In this document: one piece after another, positions 53,120 through 63,390 of the stretch | Layout of the letters: each line of letters starts with the position of its first letter | Position numbering within the stretch: the stretch's first letter is position 1 | Source of the DNA: Alloascoidea africana | Taxonomy: Eukaryota; Ascomycota; Alloascoideomycetes; Alloascoideales; Alloascoideaceae | Assembly: GCA_030581615.1 (NCBI GenBank) | Contig: JAKTTT010000006.1 | Span: 248,001 to 312,000 of the forward strand | Length of the DNA stretch: 64,000 nt | Direction of reading: 5' to 3' | Notes under the pieces: generated by a model | Databases searched by the model: none | What the model was told of the DNA's origin: nothing | The model's input: the letters and a program-made list of their open reading frames with translations, nothing else | Made by a program: the position numbers and the translations under genes

Positions 53120-53938
53120 ATGTCCAACAAAGATTTAACGCCTTATGAGGTATGTTTTTGGCATTTACATGTATTCTTCTTAGCGCTGTGGTGGCTGTGA
53201 GCAGATTCCGAGAAAGATCTAGACAATTGCACAACGAACGTTTTGAAAGCAACGAAAGTAGTACTTGGACCACGACTAGTTTAAACAAGATAATGAATAC
53301 GGACATAGTACCACACCAGCGTGCTTCAATCTATTTACTGCAATGACACCCGATTGTTTGATGCTGATGTAAACTTTGTGAGCGAGGCTAATCATAATGA
53401 ATAGGTCATTGATGTGGATCCAAGCCTTGGACGGGTTGTTAAATATCTAAGAGTCTCGGATTTGGGAATTTGGGGCCTGGCAACTGCTGCTTTCCCAACC
53501 TTGCTGATTGCATTTGAGAAAGCTGACCCTGTGAACGGGAAGAGCTTCAAGCTTCCAGCTCCGGGACTGTTAAGAGCAAGCACGCTATTGGGCTTTTTCG
53601 GAGGATTCTATTATGTTTACGGCAAATCATCAAGAAGATTTTGGGGATGGGAAGAGAACGCAAGAGAGGTTCAGAAAGACCGATATGAGATCAAGTCTTT
53701 GCTTGCCCAAAAGAAACATCCATATGGACAACCAACACTATCACCTTGGCTACAACGGGTCGCTGCCAGTAACTCGACGTATGCATCTTTAAACATTGGG
53801 TTGTTCCCCTTCTTCAATGTCGTGAACCATCCTTATCACGGTGTGGATTTGAAAAAGTATTACGAAGTTAGACCAGGCGAGGAAAAATGGGGGTTTGTCC
53901 TCCCAGCACTCGAGGAAATTGAACAGAAACCTGAGTAG
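53120..53938 (+). CDS. Fungal complex I accessory subunit (21-kDa type)
   Basis: Exon 1 (53120-53149) encodes MSNKDLTPYE. A 255-nt intron (GTATGT donor, GCTAAT branch region, acceptor AATAG) joins to exon 2 (53405-53938), giving 187 residues. It resembles the fungal NADH:ubiquinone oxidoreductase 21-kDa subunit: VIDVDPSLGRVVKYLRVSDLG, two hydrophobic segments (WGLATAAFPTLLIAF and ASTLLGFFGGFYYVYG), RRFWGWEENAREVQKD, and the C-terminal FPFFNVVNHPYHGVDLKKYY. It is an inner-membrane accessory subunit with no enzymatic role of its own. Its presence shows that the organism keeps complex I, which Saccharomycetaceae have lost. Confidence 0.88.
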
Positions 53939-54492
53939 ATATGAATATAAAAGAAAATTTCGGTGAATACACGGATCGAGCAATTTCTCCCTCCTAACGA
54001 ACTTTTTTCAAAATCTTTTCATCTTCATTAAACGGGAACCATCACAGCCAGGTATCATATATTTAACTATATCATCATTATAATAAACAGCCAGTGAAAT
54101 AGATCTTTCCGGAACTTGTGTTATAAAAGAACATCCATCGTAGATTTCACGGTGTTGGGCAATACTCTAATATTGCTTTGGTATCCGGTAGGCAACTACT
54201 TGAAACAATCAAGTCAATTGTAGGAGTTTAATCGTTTCTAAAGAAGATACTTTATTATTAACGGAAAAAAGTTTTCAGTTTTCTTGAATAAAAAAAGAGT
54301 AAACTTGTTTTTTGGAATGATTTTGCTCCCAAGTTATAGATATTGAAAGGCGTTGCTATGACAACCACACTGTTGGTCACACGTACAAGGTTTGTTTACC
54401 TCTAAACGATAATGCTTGATGTCTCTTGTTTATCCTCACTACTCTTCTTAACTCCCTGTCTATACCATCCCATTTTATAAATAGTTATCAAA
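53939..54492. other. Intergenic region
   Basis: 3' flank of the complex I gene and promoter of STU2. AT-rich; a TATAAATA-like stretch (54476-54483) lies just before the STU2 start. No other feature. Confidence 0.55.
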
Positions 54493-57368
54493 ATGTCTTC
54501 CCCGGATGAAGACTTTACTTCTATTCCACTTGTGGATAGAATTAGGCACAAGGTAAGTTCTGCTTGAATTACGCCAACAGTATTTCAGTTCTAACAGATA
54601 TATCAAATCAATTGGCCTAGGTATGGAAAGCACGAGTAAACGGATATGAAGAAATGCTCAAGACATTTTCAAAGTCTTCAAATGAGTACGACGAATGTTT
54701 CCAACCCTTCCTTAACAGCCCTGATCTGTTTAGAGATGTTGTGACAGATTCTCATGTTGCTGCTCAAGAGCAAGGAATAGCGGCACTGAATGCCTTTTTG
54801 GAGTATGGGGGAGTTAATGCCTGTCTGAGACTAAGATCAACAGTTTTGCCTGCAATGATTGAGAAAGCGATTGCACAGACAAGAGCAGGGACAAAACAAA
54901 AGACAATTGATGCGCTATGCTGGTTCATTGAGCTGGACACCCCAGATCCAGTTGTTGAAGAACTTTTACCGTTTTTATCACATAAAACCCCCAAAATTGT
55001 AACAGCAACCACCAATGCGCTTACAGAGATTTTTAAATTGTTTGGGGCCAAAACTGTTTCTCCAAAACTTGTTTTGCCATTGATTCCAAAGTTGTTTTCA
55101 CATGCTGATAGAAATGTCCGTACTGCAGCGACAAACTTATCAATAGAGCTTTATAAATGGATAGGTGATACGTTTGAGCAGATCATATTTCCAGATTTAA
55201 AACCAGTTCAACAAAAAGATCTACAAAAAGCTTTTGATAAGGTGAAAGATGAATCCCCACATCAACAGCGTTTTCTCAGGTCACAACAGCAAGCCATGGA
55301 AAGACAACAAGCAAATGGTGTCTCGAGTGATGGAATAGATGATAATTATGACGATGGAAACGGAAATGGCGAAGAGGATGAGGTTAATACGTTTGATATG
55401 GTTGAAGGAGTTGATGTTCTCTCAAAAGTCCCCGCGGACTTTTATTCCCGACTGGACTCAAAAAAATGGAAAGAAAGAAAGGAAGCACTTGATGAAGTTC
55501 ATCAAACTCTTAATGTTATTAAAATGAATGATGGTGATTACACAGAACTGGTTCGAGCAATGGCAAAGTGTTTGAAAGACGCGAATGTCCAAATTGTTAC
55601 TTCCGCTGCCAATTGTATCGCATACTTGGCAAAAGCTCTGAGAACAGGATTCACAAAATACATGCCCATTGTTTTGGAAAATCTGTTGGAAAGAACTAAA
55701 GAGAAAAAGCAGTCGGTATCAGATGCCCTGAGCGCAGCTCTTGACGCTTTATTCCACTCATCTTCCCTCTCTGAAATCTTGGATCTCACGGTCGAAAAGA
55801 TGTCACACAAAACGCCAAATGTTAAAATTGAAAGTTCTAAATTCCTTACCCGATGTCTAAAAGAGACAAAGATCGCGCCAAAAGCCAATGAGGTTGAACA
55901 GATTATGGTACCCGCGTTAAAACTAATCTCTGACACTCAGGCACCAGTAAGGACAGTAGCTGCCGAGGTCATTGGCACATTGATGAAAATTACTGGAGAG
56001 CGTCAAATGAACCAGTACATGGATAAGATAGAAGATATTCGAAAGGGTAAGGTAATGGAAATTTTTGAGTCGGTGGAAGTCAAGGCAAAGTTTCAGACGA
56101 AGCCTCCTCCAAGACCAAGGCAAGTGTCAGGAACCAAACGTCCGGCACCAACTCCAGCTGGTGGTCCCAAGAAACGATTTTCAAATCCACAGAAACAGCT
56201 GACGCGGCCCATGTCCTCCTCGGCGGTTGACTCCGATCCAGCACCTCCAAGTATGGCTAGAACAGGCGTTCATGCCGGTCTAAAGAAGAAAACACCCGAA
56301 CCAAGACTAGCTAGTAGAAGACCAGGTGCTGCAAACACACCAGCAGGCCATCCCAAGCCATCAGCAAATAACACTGCAGCTGAAAGTGCTCCCTCGTCAA
56401 GACATGCTATACCTTCACGAGGATTGACTGGGAGATCGCTAGCTTCAAGTAATGTAACAGCACCGGTTCCAAAGTTAGACGTTTCACTGGGTGCAGCTGA
56501 AAAAGCCGAGCTCGAAGAATTGAGGATGGAAAAAGCAGGATGGGAAAAAGAAAGAGAAAAGATGACTTGGAAAGAGCAAGAGTTTCAAGCGGAAAAAACA
56601 AGGCTTATGCAAGAAATCACCTCGCTACATTTACAAAACTCGAAACTGACAGAAGAACATACTCATGACATTTTGACAATCAAGTCAAAGGATAACCAGT
56701 TGCTTCGCGCTGAGTCTGACATCGAATTTGCAAGAAGCAAAGCCCTACAGTTGGAGACTGAGGTAGATAAACTTCGCCGAGAGCTGGAGCAGTATAAAAC
56801 TGAATTTCTACGACAGCCTCAACAACCGCAACAGCAAGGCAATGATGGATCAAATGAGCTCGGAAAGCTCTCTCCATTACAATCGTCTGTTTCTCAATTT
56901 GATAATAGAAGATACACTTCCTCTATTGGTTCCAGGCTAAACAATGCTTCAAGAAATAAGGTTGATTTTATTCGAACGTCTCTGCTCCCCGAACAGAAGG
57001 AGAATAACCCTTATCCCTCCCGTCCAACAGGTACGAATGGATCAAAACCCCAAGCCCAGTCTGGCGTCCAGGGCTATCAAAGTAGCTACTCGAACAACAA
57101 CAATAACAACAGCAACGGTGGTGGTTATGGTAATAATGGCCTAGGTAGAACTAGTGGAGCTGCAAATTACAGTTCCAATGAGTATGGGCACTCTTCAATG
57201 CTACCCTCAACGTCTAGGACAGCGTTGGGGCCAGCTAGAAACACTGAGAGTTGGAAGCGGGCTACGGAAGTGACCAGCCAGCTAAAGGCCAGAATTGAGA
57301 ATATGAAAGCAAAATCTAGGAATCAACAACAGCAAGCAAGACAGACTTCGTATTTGTATAGTAGGTAG
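54493..57368 (+). CDS. STU2: XMAP215/Dis1-family microtubule polymerase
   Basis: Exons 54493-54552 and 54621-57368 are joined across a 68-nt intron (GTAAGT donor, TTCTAACAG upstream, acceptor CCTAG), giving 935 residues (S. cerevisiae Stu2 has 888). TOG1 covers about 1-235 (IPLVDRIRHKVWKARVNGYEE opens it; the HEAT repeats include DALCWFIELD). An Asp-rich linker leads to TOG2 at about 285-500 (SKKWKERKEALDEVHQ). Residues about 510-640 are Ser/Pro/Arg/Lys-rich and should bind the microtubule lattice. About 645-750 is a coiled coil for dimerisation, and the Asn-rich C-terminus ends in a conserved-looking helix (WKRATEVTSQLKARIENM). Two TOG arrays plus a coiled coil is the yeast arrangement. It adds tubulin at plus ends and acts at kinetochores and spindle poles. 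Confidence 0.95.
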
Positions 57369-57795
57369 ATTGGAACATGAATGGATTAAACACAGGCATC
57401 TCGTTGTAGACCTAAAACGCAAATTCCTGAGCTATTCCTGTAGCGATATACAAGCCGTGAAGGTTTACTGATAGTCTCTTAGATTTCCCGAGCCGAACCG
57501 ATAACCTTCTCTCCCCCACACTGTTTGAATCGATCGGTGTATCTTAGATCCGCCGCTTTGTCCAAAGGGATCGAAACAGTTTCCTCTTTATTGGCGTGGC
57601 CACTGCCCAATAAAGAGAGTCCAGAAAAAGTAGGAGGTAAACAGTTGTGGGTCTGCAGTTTCTACCGAATACTCACTTGCATAGCCAACCTCTCCATTAG
57701 TTTCCACAAATTTTCTCTCAGATCTCAGAAGAACAGTATCTTGCTCTAATCCAAGACAAAAACAAAAACTTTAAACGGGCAAAGAGGTAGAAGTA
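57369..57795. other. Intergenic region
   Basis: STU2 3' flank and TDA10 promoter. A 74-codon open stretch (57525-57749) has no domain. Nothing else is seen. Confidence 0.55.
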
Positions 57796-58743
57796 ATGGC
57801 AGGTAACGCAACGGTTGACACGGTGATTGGATTCTTGAACCCTTACCTGGCCGCGATCAAAGAACACAAGTCAAAGAACAGGGTTGTCAAGCCTTTAGTC
57901 CTGGGAATCTCCGGCCCACAAGGGAGTGGCAAATCGACATTATCATCTCGATTAAAGGATTATTTGACGATACAGGGCTTCCGGGCTATGGAGTTCTCGC
58001 TTGATGATCTCTATCTTTCGTACTCAGACCAATCTGAGCTTGCCAGGCGCAATGCCGACAATGCACTGGTCCAACACAGAGGTGTGCCAGGAACCCATGA
58101 TATCGAGCTCCTTAACCGAATCTTTGAGAAGCTGGTCTACTGGAACGACTCACGGAGTCCTGATCAAGAGCTCCTGATACCGAGGTATGACAAGTCTGCT
58201 TTGAACGGCAGAGGGGATAGGTTTGACGTTTCAAAATGGATCAAACTCCAAAGTCCTGTTGATAAACCTTTGGATATTGTTATATTTGAGGGATGGTGTG
58301 TTGGGTTCAAGCCACTGCCTGAAGATAAGCTGGCCAGCCTTTATGAGATTAACCGATTAAGCAACAAAACGGACTTGGCCCTTCTTTCTTATAAACTTTC
58401 AGACCTATTGTTTGTGAATGAGCAGTTGAAGAGATATGTCCAGACATGGAGGTTTTTTGATCTTTTTGTACACCTTGACGCAATGGACATTCGATTTGTC
58501 TATAATTGGAGAATTGAGCAGGAGCATTCTTTGATCAAGGCTTGTGGAGCTGGCATGACAGATGAGCAAGTGATAGAATTCATTAGAGCTTATATGGCAT
58601 GTTACGAAATCTACATTCCAACACTTCGAGAAAAAGGTGTTGTCCACGAAAAGTCAAGGAACTTACAGGTCAGTTTAGGCAAGAGACGGCAGATCGAGAT
58701 GGTGTATTTGGTTTCAAACAAAGCTGGATCTTGTGTTATGTGA
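57796..58743 (+). CDS. TDA10: P-loop kinase of the Tda10 / D-glycerate 3-kinase family
   Basis: The frame encodes 315 residues. The Walker A motif GPQGSGKS is at residues 40-47, after a beta strand (KPLVLGIS). FSLDDLYLSYSDQ, VPGTHDIELL and IPRYDKSALNGRGDR follow the order seen in S. cerevisiae Tda10 (YGR205W) and plant glycerate kinase. VIFEGWCVGFKPL is the Walker-B-like strand with the conserved Trp. The C-terminal lid includes WRIEQEHSL. The plant enzyme phosphorylates D-glycerate; the yeast substrate is not firmly set. The final dozen residues (VSNKAGSCVM) extend slightly past the usual end. Confidence 0.92.
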   Translation: MAGNATVDTVIGFLNPYLAAIKEHKSKNRVVKPLVLGISGPQGSGKSTLSSRLKDYLTIQGFRAMEFSLDDLYLSYSDQSELARRNADNALVQHRGVPGTHDIELLNRIFEKLVYWNDSRSPDQELLIPRYDKSALNGRGDRFDVSKWIKLQSPVDKPLDIVIFEGWCVGFKPLPEDKLASLYEINRLSNKTDLALLSYKLSDLLFVNEQLKRYVQTWRFFDLFVHLDAMDIRFVYNWRIEQEHSLIKACGAGMTDEQVIEFIRAYMACYEIYIPTLREKGVVHEKSRNLQVSLGKRRQIEMVYLVSNKAGSCVM

Positions 58744-59780
58744 AGAGAGTCCTGGTCTGAATGCTTTTATGTGGTTTTGGGGTCTGGCATTGGTAGCTTA
58801 ACTTACTGTTAGGGCTACGATGAGATATCTCGATAGAGTGGTCAGGCAATTGGCAGCGGGCAAGGATTGAATATATAAGGTTGTTGTTTAGTCTTCAAGT
58901 TCAACTATGAAGTGTGAAATAGAAGAGGAGAAAGGCCAAGGTCTGAGTCCCCTCCTGATAAGAGTCATATCTTATGGAAAGAGTGTGAATCGACTATTTG
59001 TCTCTGTTGTATGTAGCTTGCGTACTTGCGCGCTTGGCTTTCGACAATCCATTATCATTTCATATCCCAGGTCTTGGATGGATGAAGCAAAAGAAACTTC
59101 ATCTAGATCAAAACTGGGGGTTTTCGAGTTTAAAAATCCAAATATTTCATCCACTGAACAGCCGGAGACCGCGGGTCTTGTTTGCTACGAAGAGTCTCAC
59201 GTTTCCTGGATGACGTCTGGTCATCACACCTTCGCCCATGACTAGTGTGATAGAAGGGCGGAATCAGTGGAGACGTTAGTCATCTAACTCAATGACGGGC
59301 AAGCCCAGTCACTGATTTTCCGGCCCTCCAACTCCTAATTAATATACCCCACGCTGCAGACATAACCACATCTCAAGCCAAATAGTACCGGCTTTTACTA
59401 GTTACCCCATCGCTTTTCACCTGCTGCATTTATCCAACTAACGGCTAGCGATGGCACTCTGTTAAAAAAAAAGGCACCCATTACCATAAAAAGCAGAAAC
59501 TAAAATAGAAAATGCGAAAAAAACGCGCAACTTTAAGAACACAAATGCGCGTTGTGGTGCACAGGGTTTGCAAGGAATTTGTACCGTTGACTGACTTTTG
59601 CTCTTGCTCCTTTTCCTACCCCAAAACTCTTAAACTTATATACCTTTGAGAAAAAAATTGAACAAGACAGGTTATAGACTGCATGTCTTTGATTGAAGAA
59701 CTTTTCACACAGGTAGAGCCTACATTAAATACAGTCTGAGAGTTGGTTGAAGCACATATACCTGTCAAGGCATCATCATC
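58744..59780. other. Intergenic region, 1.0 kb
   Basis: Promoter of the DHA2 transporter gene. An open stretch at 58907-59245 (about 112 codons) follows an AT-rich TATATAA, but it lacks any domain and its composition is not protein-like, so I do not call it. An A run lies near 59465. Confidence 0.5.
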
Positions 59781-61595
59781 ATGACGAAAGTGGAAGGGCA
59801 ACATCCCGAGCCACATCAAGATCTAGAAAACTTGGAGCCCCCAATTGATGAGACAAAAAGAGAAGATGCCGGCGATGGAACAGTAGCTTCGGATCACTAT
59901 CTTTATGGCGCTAAGCTTTACTTGTGTGGGATATCGATCCTCCTATGTATTTTCTTATCCGCCCTCGATCAAACCATCATCTCCACTCTTCTAACAACTG
60001 TTGGCAACAAGTTTGGCGATTTTACCAAGATTGGCTGGCTAAGTGCTGGATTCATCCTGCCTATTGCTGTTCTTGCGCCAACATGGGGAAAACTATCCAT
60101 AATCTTTGGCCGGAAATCCACAATGCTCACGGCGATTTTCTTTTTTGAAGTGGGATCTTTGGTCTGTGCACTATCAAACTCGATGAATCTACTAATCGGA
60201 GGACGTGTCATTGCCGGTATAGGTGGCGGTGGCATTCAAACGATGGCAAATGTGATATGTAGTGAAATTGTTCCTATTCAGCATCGAGGGTTTTCTTTCT
60301 CTCTGATTGGAGCGGCCTTTACCATCGCCTCGGTTATTGGGCCCCTGGTTGGTGGCGCATTTACTTCTCATGTCAGTTGGAGATGGTGTTTCTACATTAA
60401 TTTGCCTATTGGAGGTGTAGCCGCTACGTTCTTGGCAATTGTGTTCAACCCGCCAAAAACAAAAGGAACGATCAAAGAGAAACTGTACATGGTTGACTAC
60501 ATTGGCACTTTTCTACTCAGCGTCGGCTTGGTGCTCGTTTTGTTGGCACTCACTTGGGGAGGAGTTGAGTTTCCCTGGAATTCAACGGCTGTAATCCTGA
60601 ACTTTGTGCTTGGTGGGCTTTTCATCCTATTTTTCGGAGTTTGGAATTTCAAGTTCTCCAAAGATCCCTTGATTCCATGGAGAATTGTGAAGAAAGTTCG
60701 AGTTTTAATGGCTTCTTTATCCATGGCCTTTTCTTTTGCCTACTTTATGGCAACTCTTCTATTTCTGGCCGTTTATTTCCAGGTGGTGAGGGGTGTTTCG
60801 GCATGGAGAAGTGGCATCGATTTGTTGCCGATGGTCATTGCAGTTGTCGTTTGCTCACTAACCAGTGGCATCACGATAGGCAAAACAGGTTATGTCAAGC
60901 CGCTTCTGCTTGCTGGATGCATTTTTGGGCCAATTGGTTGCGGAATGTTGACGTTACTTCGGCCTGATTCCACAAGCCAACAGAGAATAGGGTACCTAAT
61001 TTTACCAGGCATGGGGATCGGCTTCATGTTCCAATCCTCGATGATAAGCGCACAGCTCTCTGCTCCAAGAAATAACGGCGGCACAATCCTTGCAACTTCT
61101 CTGTTAAACTTTTCACGAGCGCTTGGTGGCACGATAGGAGCCGACCTAGCACAAACGATATTCTCCTCAACTTTGAAATCTAGTCTTCTTTCGAAACTGA
61201 AAGAGCACAATCTGAATTTGGAGGATTATGGAGTTCATGATCCTGTGGCTCTGATGAATCAGCCAGAAAGAGTTTGGGCTTTACCGCCTAGTATCAGAGC
61301 TGTCATCTTACAAATTGCTTCTGACGCAATACGAAATGTAATGCTTTTTTCAGTAGCGCTTGCGCTTGTTGGCTTTTGTTTTGGCATTTTTACAACGAGC
61401 CAACGAGTGGATAAAGTTCATGTACCAGGACCAGAATCTGCTTCTACAAACACGGAAGAAGTAGAAGATAGAGAGAAGATGGAAAATGTGGGATCGGGGA
61501 CTGCTACTCCAGCAACTTTGACGTCATCTCTGGCCTCTTCTCCACCAAATCCTTTAGCAAAAATTAATGAGGGGAAAGATAATGACCTGCCATAG
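59781..61595 (+). CDS. DHA2-family (14-helix) major facilitator drug:proton antiporter
   Basis: The frame encodes 604 residues. The cytosolic N-terminus (about 1-45) is acidic. The first helix (YLCGISILLCIFLSALDQTI) ends in LDQTIIST, the DHA2 motif D1. The loop 2-3 motif reads GKLSIIFGRKSTML. Motif C (GPLVGGAF, about 195) in helix 5 marks antiporters, and WRWCFYINLPIGG is typical of this family. About 14 hydrophobic segments can be counted, with a polar C-terminus of 70 residues after ALVGFCFGIFTT. Homologues (Azr1, Sge1, Vba types) export drugs, dyes or basic amino acids at the plasma or vacuolar membrane. Substrate unknown. Confidence 0.9.
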   Translation: MTKVEGQHPEPHQDLENLEPPIDETKREDAGDGTVASDHYLYGAKLYLCGISILLCIFLSALDQTIISTLLTTVGNKFGDFTKIGWLSAGFILPIAVLAPTWGKLSIIFGRKSTMLTAIFFFEVGSLVCALSNSMNLLIGGRVIAGIGGGGIQTMANVICSEIVPIQHRGFSFSLIGAAFTIASVIGPLVGGAFTSHVSWRWCFYINLPIGGVAATFLAIVFNPPKTKGTIKEKLYMVDYIGTFLLSVGLVLVLLALTWGGVEFPWNSTAVILNFVLGGLFILFFGVWNFKFSKDPLIPWRIVKKVRVLMASLSMAFSFAYFMATLLFLAVYFQVVRGVSAWRSGIDLLPMVIAVVVCSLTSGITIGKTGYVKPLLLAGCIFGPIGCGMLTLLRPDSTSQQRIGYLILPGMGIGFMFQSSMISAQLSAPRNNGGTILATSLLNFSRALGGTIGADLAQTIFSSTLKSSLLSKLKEHNLNLEDYGVHDPVALMNQPERVWALPPSIRAVILQIASDAIRNVMLFSVALALVGFCFGIFTTSQRVDKVHVPGPESASTNTEEVEDREKMENVGSGTATPATLTSSLASSPPNPLAKINEGKDNDLP

Positions 61596-62065
61596 ACGCG
61601 CGAGAATTCATTTTTTGTTAAATGTTGGAGCGTGCAAGATTTCGCTGTATACTGTGTTTTGATTAGTTTTACCAATGGTTCAACATTTTGCAGAGGTCAT
61701 TCAATGGTAATCAACACCAAGAATTTTGATTGTTCCCTCTTCGTCGGACTATTGAATTTGGGAATTGCTTAAACCATTGCTGTTTCTGGTATAATTTGGA
61801 GAAAGTAGCACATGAGAAGCATGCATGTCAAGCATAAAGTTTTTTTAACGATTAAAAATATTTTCAAGTTTTAGAATGATACAATATATGATAAAGATCT
61901 ATAGTTCTCTGTATAATATGAAACGTCTTACTACTCTACTATGCCGAGGTTGGTCTTTGTACTCTTGGCGGGGCACAAAATGTTCTGCTTGTCCGATACT
62001 ATGAAAGGGCTAAGTCTGTAAGTTGAAATGGCTCTTGGAATAACAGGAAAAGCCGCTGAAAGTTG
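61596..62065. other. Transporter 3' flank
   Basis: AT-rich, 470 bp. A frame near 62040-62065 runs into the conserved-looking peptide of the left arm of the inverted duplication. No gene is supported. Confidence 0.5.
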
Positions 62066-63390
62066 ACGAAGATTTCTACAAAAACATCATCTCAAAATTG
62101 GAGGCCGGCTCCAGAAGTAACAGCGACCTTCGCCATTTTGTGAAGCTCTACCAGGCTAGCAAACATCTCATTCGACATCCTTTATGAGATTTTTGCTCAG
62201 CGTGTACCTGGTATATTCTTTTAATTGCGAAGAGGCGACGGATTGGACACCGATGGAGGAAGACTGGTTGACTTGTCCCGGTTTACAGGACGTAAGATAC
62301 GCGGACGTCGTGAGCGGGTCTGATTTTGGCTGGGAGCTTGGGACCTTTTTTTAACTTCTTTTATTACACCCATACATACTTGCTATCTAGTATCTATGTT
62401 TTGCTCCTTGCGGCGATCGAGGGCGGTGCACTATATAATCTTTCGAGCTCTTTTTTCTTTCCTTTGCTATCCTTTTCAGACTTTGGTCTTCTTCAAAAGC
62501 AGCATCTTTCCTTTGTCCCTCCATCTTGACAGTGCAGAACAAGTAATCACTTAAGTTCTGGATCCAGTCTCTCTCTTACTCCCTTTTGCTCTTAGGAGTC
62601 GGGTTGGCCTTGATGTCAGGCGGAGTTTTTGAGTTCATAGAACTCGATTAGTTTGTTTATTTCGAATGTTTCCCATAGTTCCTTCATGGGCTGGGGACGT
62701 TGCTCACAAGAAACGAGCCCACATTAATGGTGGAAGCCCTTGTGTGGTTTTATGTTGGAAAAACCAAGTCTTGGATGTATCCGTCGATTCATACCATGGC
62801 GATGGGTATAAGGGTTGAAGATGGTATTCGTTTTTAAGGAGTGTGTAGAGAACTCGGATCAGTTTATAAATCCAGCGGACCTGCATTTCTCTGAAAAACT
62901 GGTTCGCTGAACCCAACTGGCCAGAGTTTTCTACACACACCTTGAAAACGAATGCCATCTTCAACCCTGATACCCATCTTTTGAACACTTCAGAAGCTAG
63001 GGTAGGGGGCATCACATGGATGGAGGGAGCCATCCAAGACTTGGGTTTTCCCACATAATACCAAACAAGGGCATCCATCATTAAGGTGGGCTCTTTTCTT
63101 GAGAGCAACGTCCCAAGCTCCCAGTCAAAATCAGACCCGCTCACGACGTCCGCGTATCTTACGTCCTGTAAACCGGGACAAGTCAACCAGTCTTCCTCCA
63201 TCGGTTTCCAATCCGTCGCCTCTTCGCAATTAAAAGAATATACCAGGTACACGCTGAGCAAAAATCTCATAAAGGATGTCGAATGAGATGTTTGCTAGCC
63301 TGGTAGAGCTTCACAAAATGGCGAAGGTCGCTGTTACTTCCGGAGCCGGCCTCCAATTTTGAGATGATGTTTTTGTAGAAATCTTCATGG
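62066..63390. repeat. Large inverted duplication with interrupted left arm
   Basis: Sequence 62890-63390 (right arm) reappears in inverted order on the left as 62698-62885 (inner, clearly diverged, with about 35 nt fewer in one place) and 62066-62340 (outer, only about three differences noticed). The two arms meet near 62888 with almost no spacer. The left arm is interrupted by the 349-bp insertion at 62345-62693. The arms encode a protein-like segment read outward-to-centre (EDFYKNIISKLEAGS, then DLRHFVKLYQASKHL in one frame and EEDWLTCPGLQDVRYADVVSG in another). I recognise no family. The structure looks like an inverted duplication of an older gene or element piece. Confidence 0.8.
62345..62693. 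mobile_element. 349-bp insertion flanked by GGGAC direct repeats
   Basis: Comparison of the two arms shows the uninterrupted site GCTTGGGACGTTGCTC on the right. On the left GGGAC occurs on both sides (62340-62344 and 62694-62698), as a 5-bp target-site duplication would. The insert begins CTTTTTTTAAC and ends CATGGGCTG, so on the minus strand it ends in an A run. Ends are not TG...CA. No coding sequence or tRNA-like promoter box is evident; the class is unknown. Confidence 0.6.

Noticed and set aside
58907-59245. 112-codon plus-strand frame after a TATATAA
   Set aside because: No domain, no intron signals, composition not protein-like; promoter of the transporter is the simpler reading.
62345-62693. 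Insertion considered as a solo LTR
   Set aside because: The 5-bp duplication would fit, but the ends are CTT...CTG rather than TG...CA and no LTR signals were seen.
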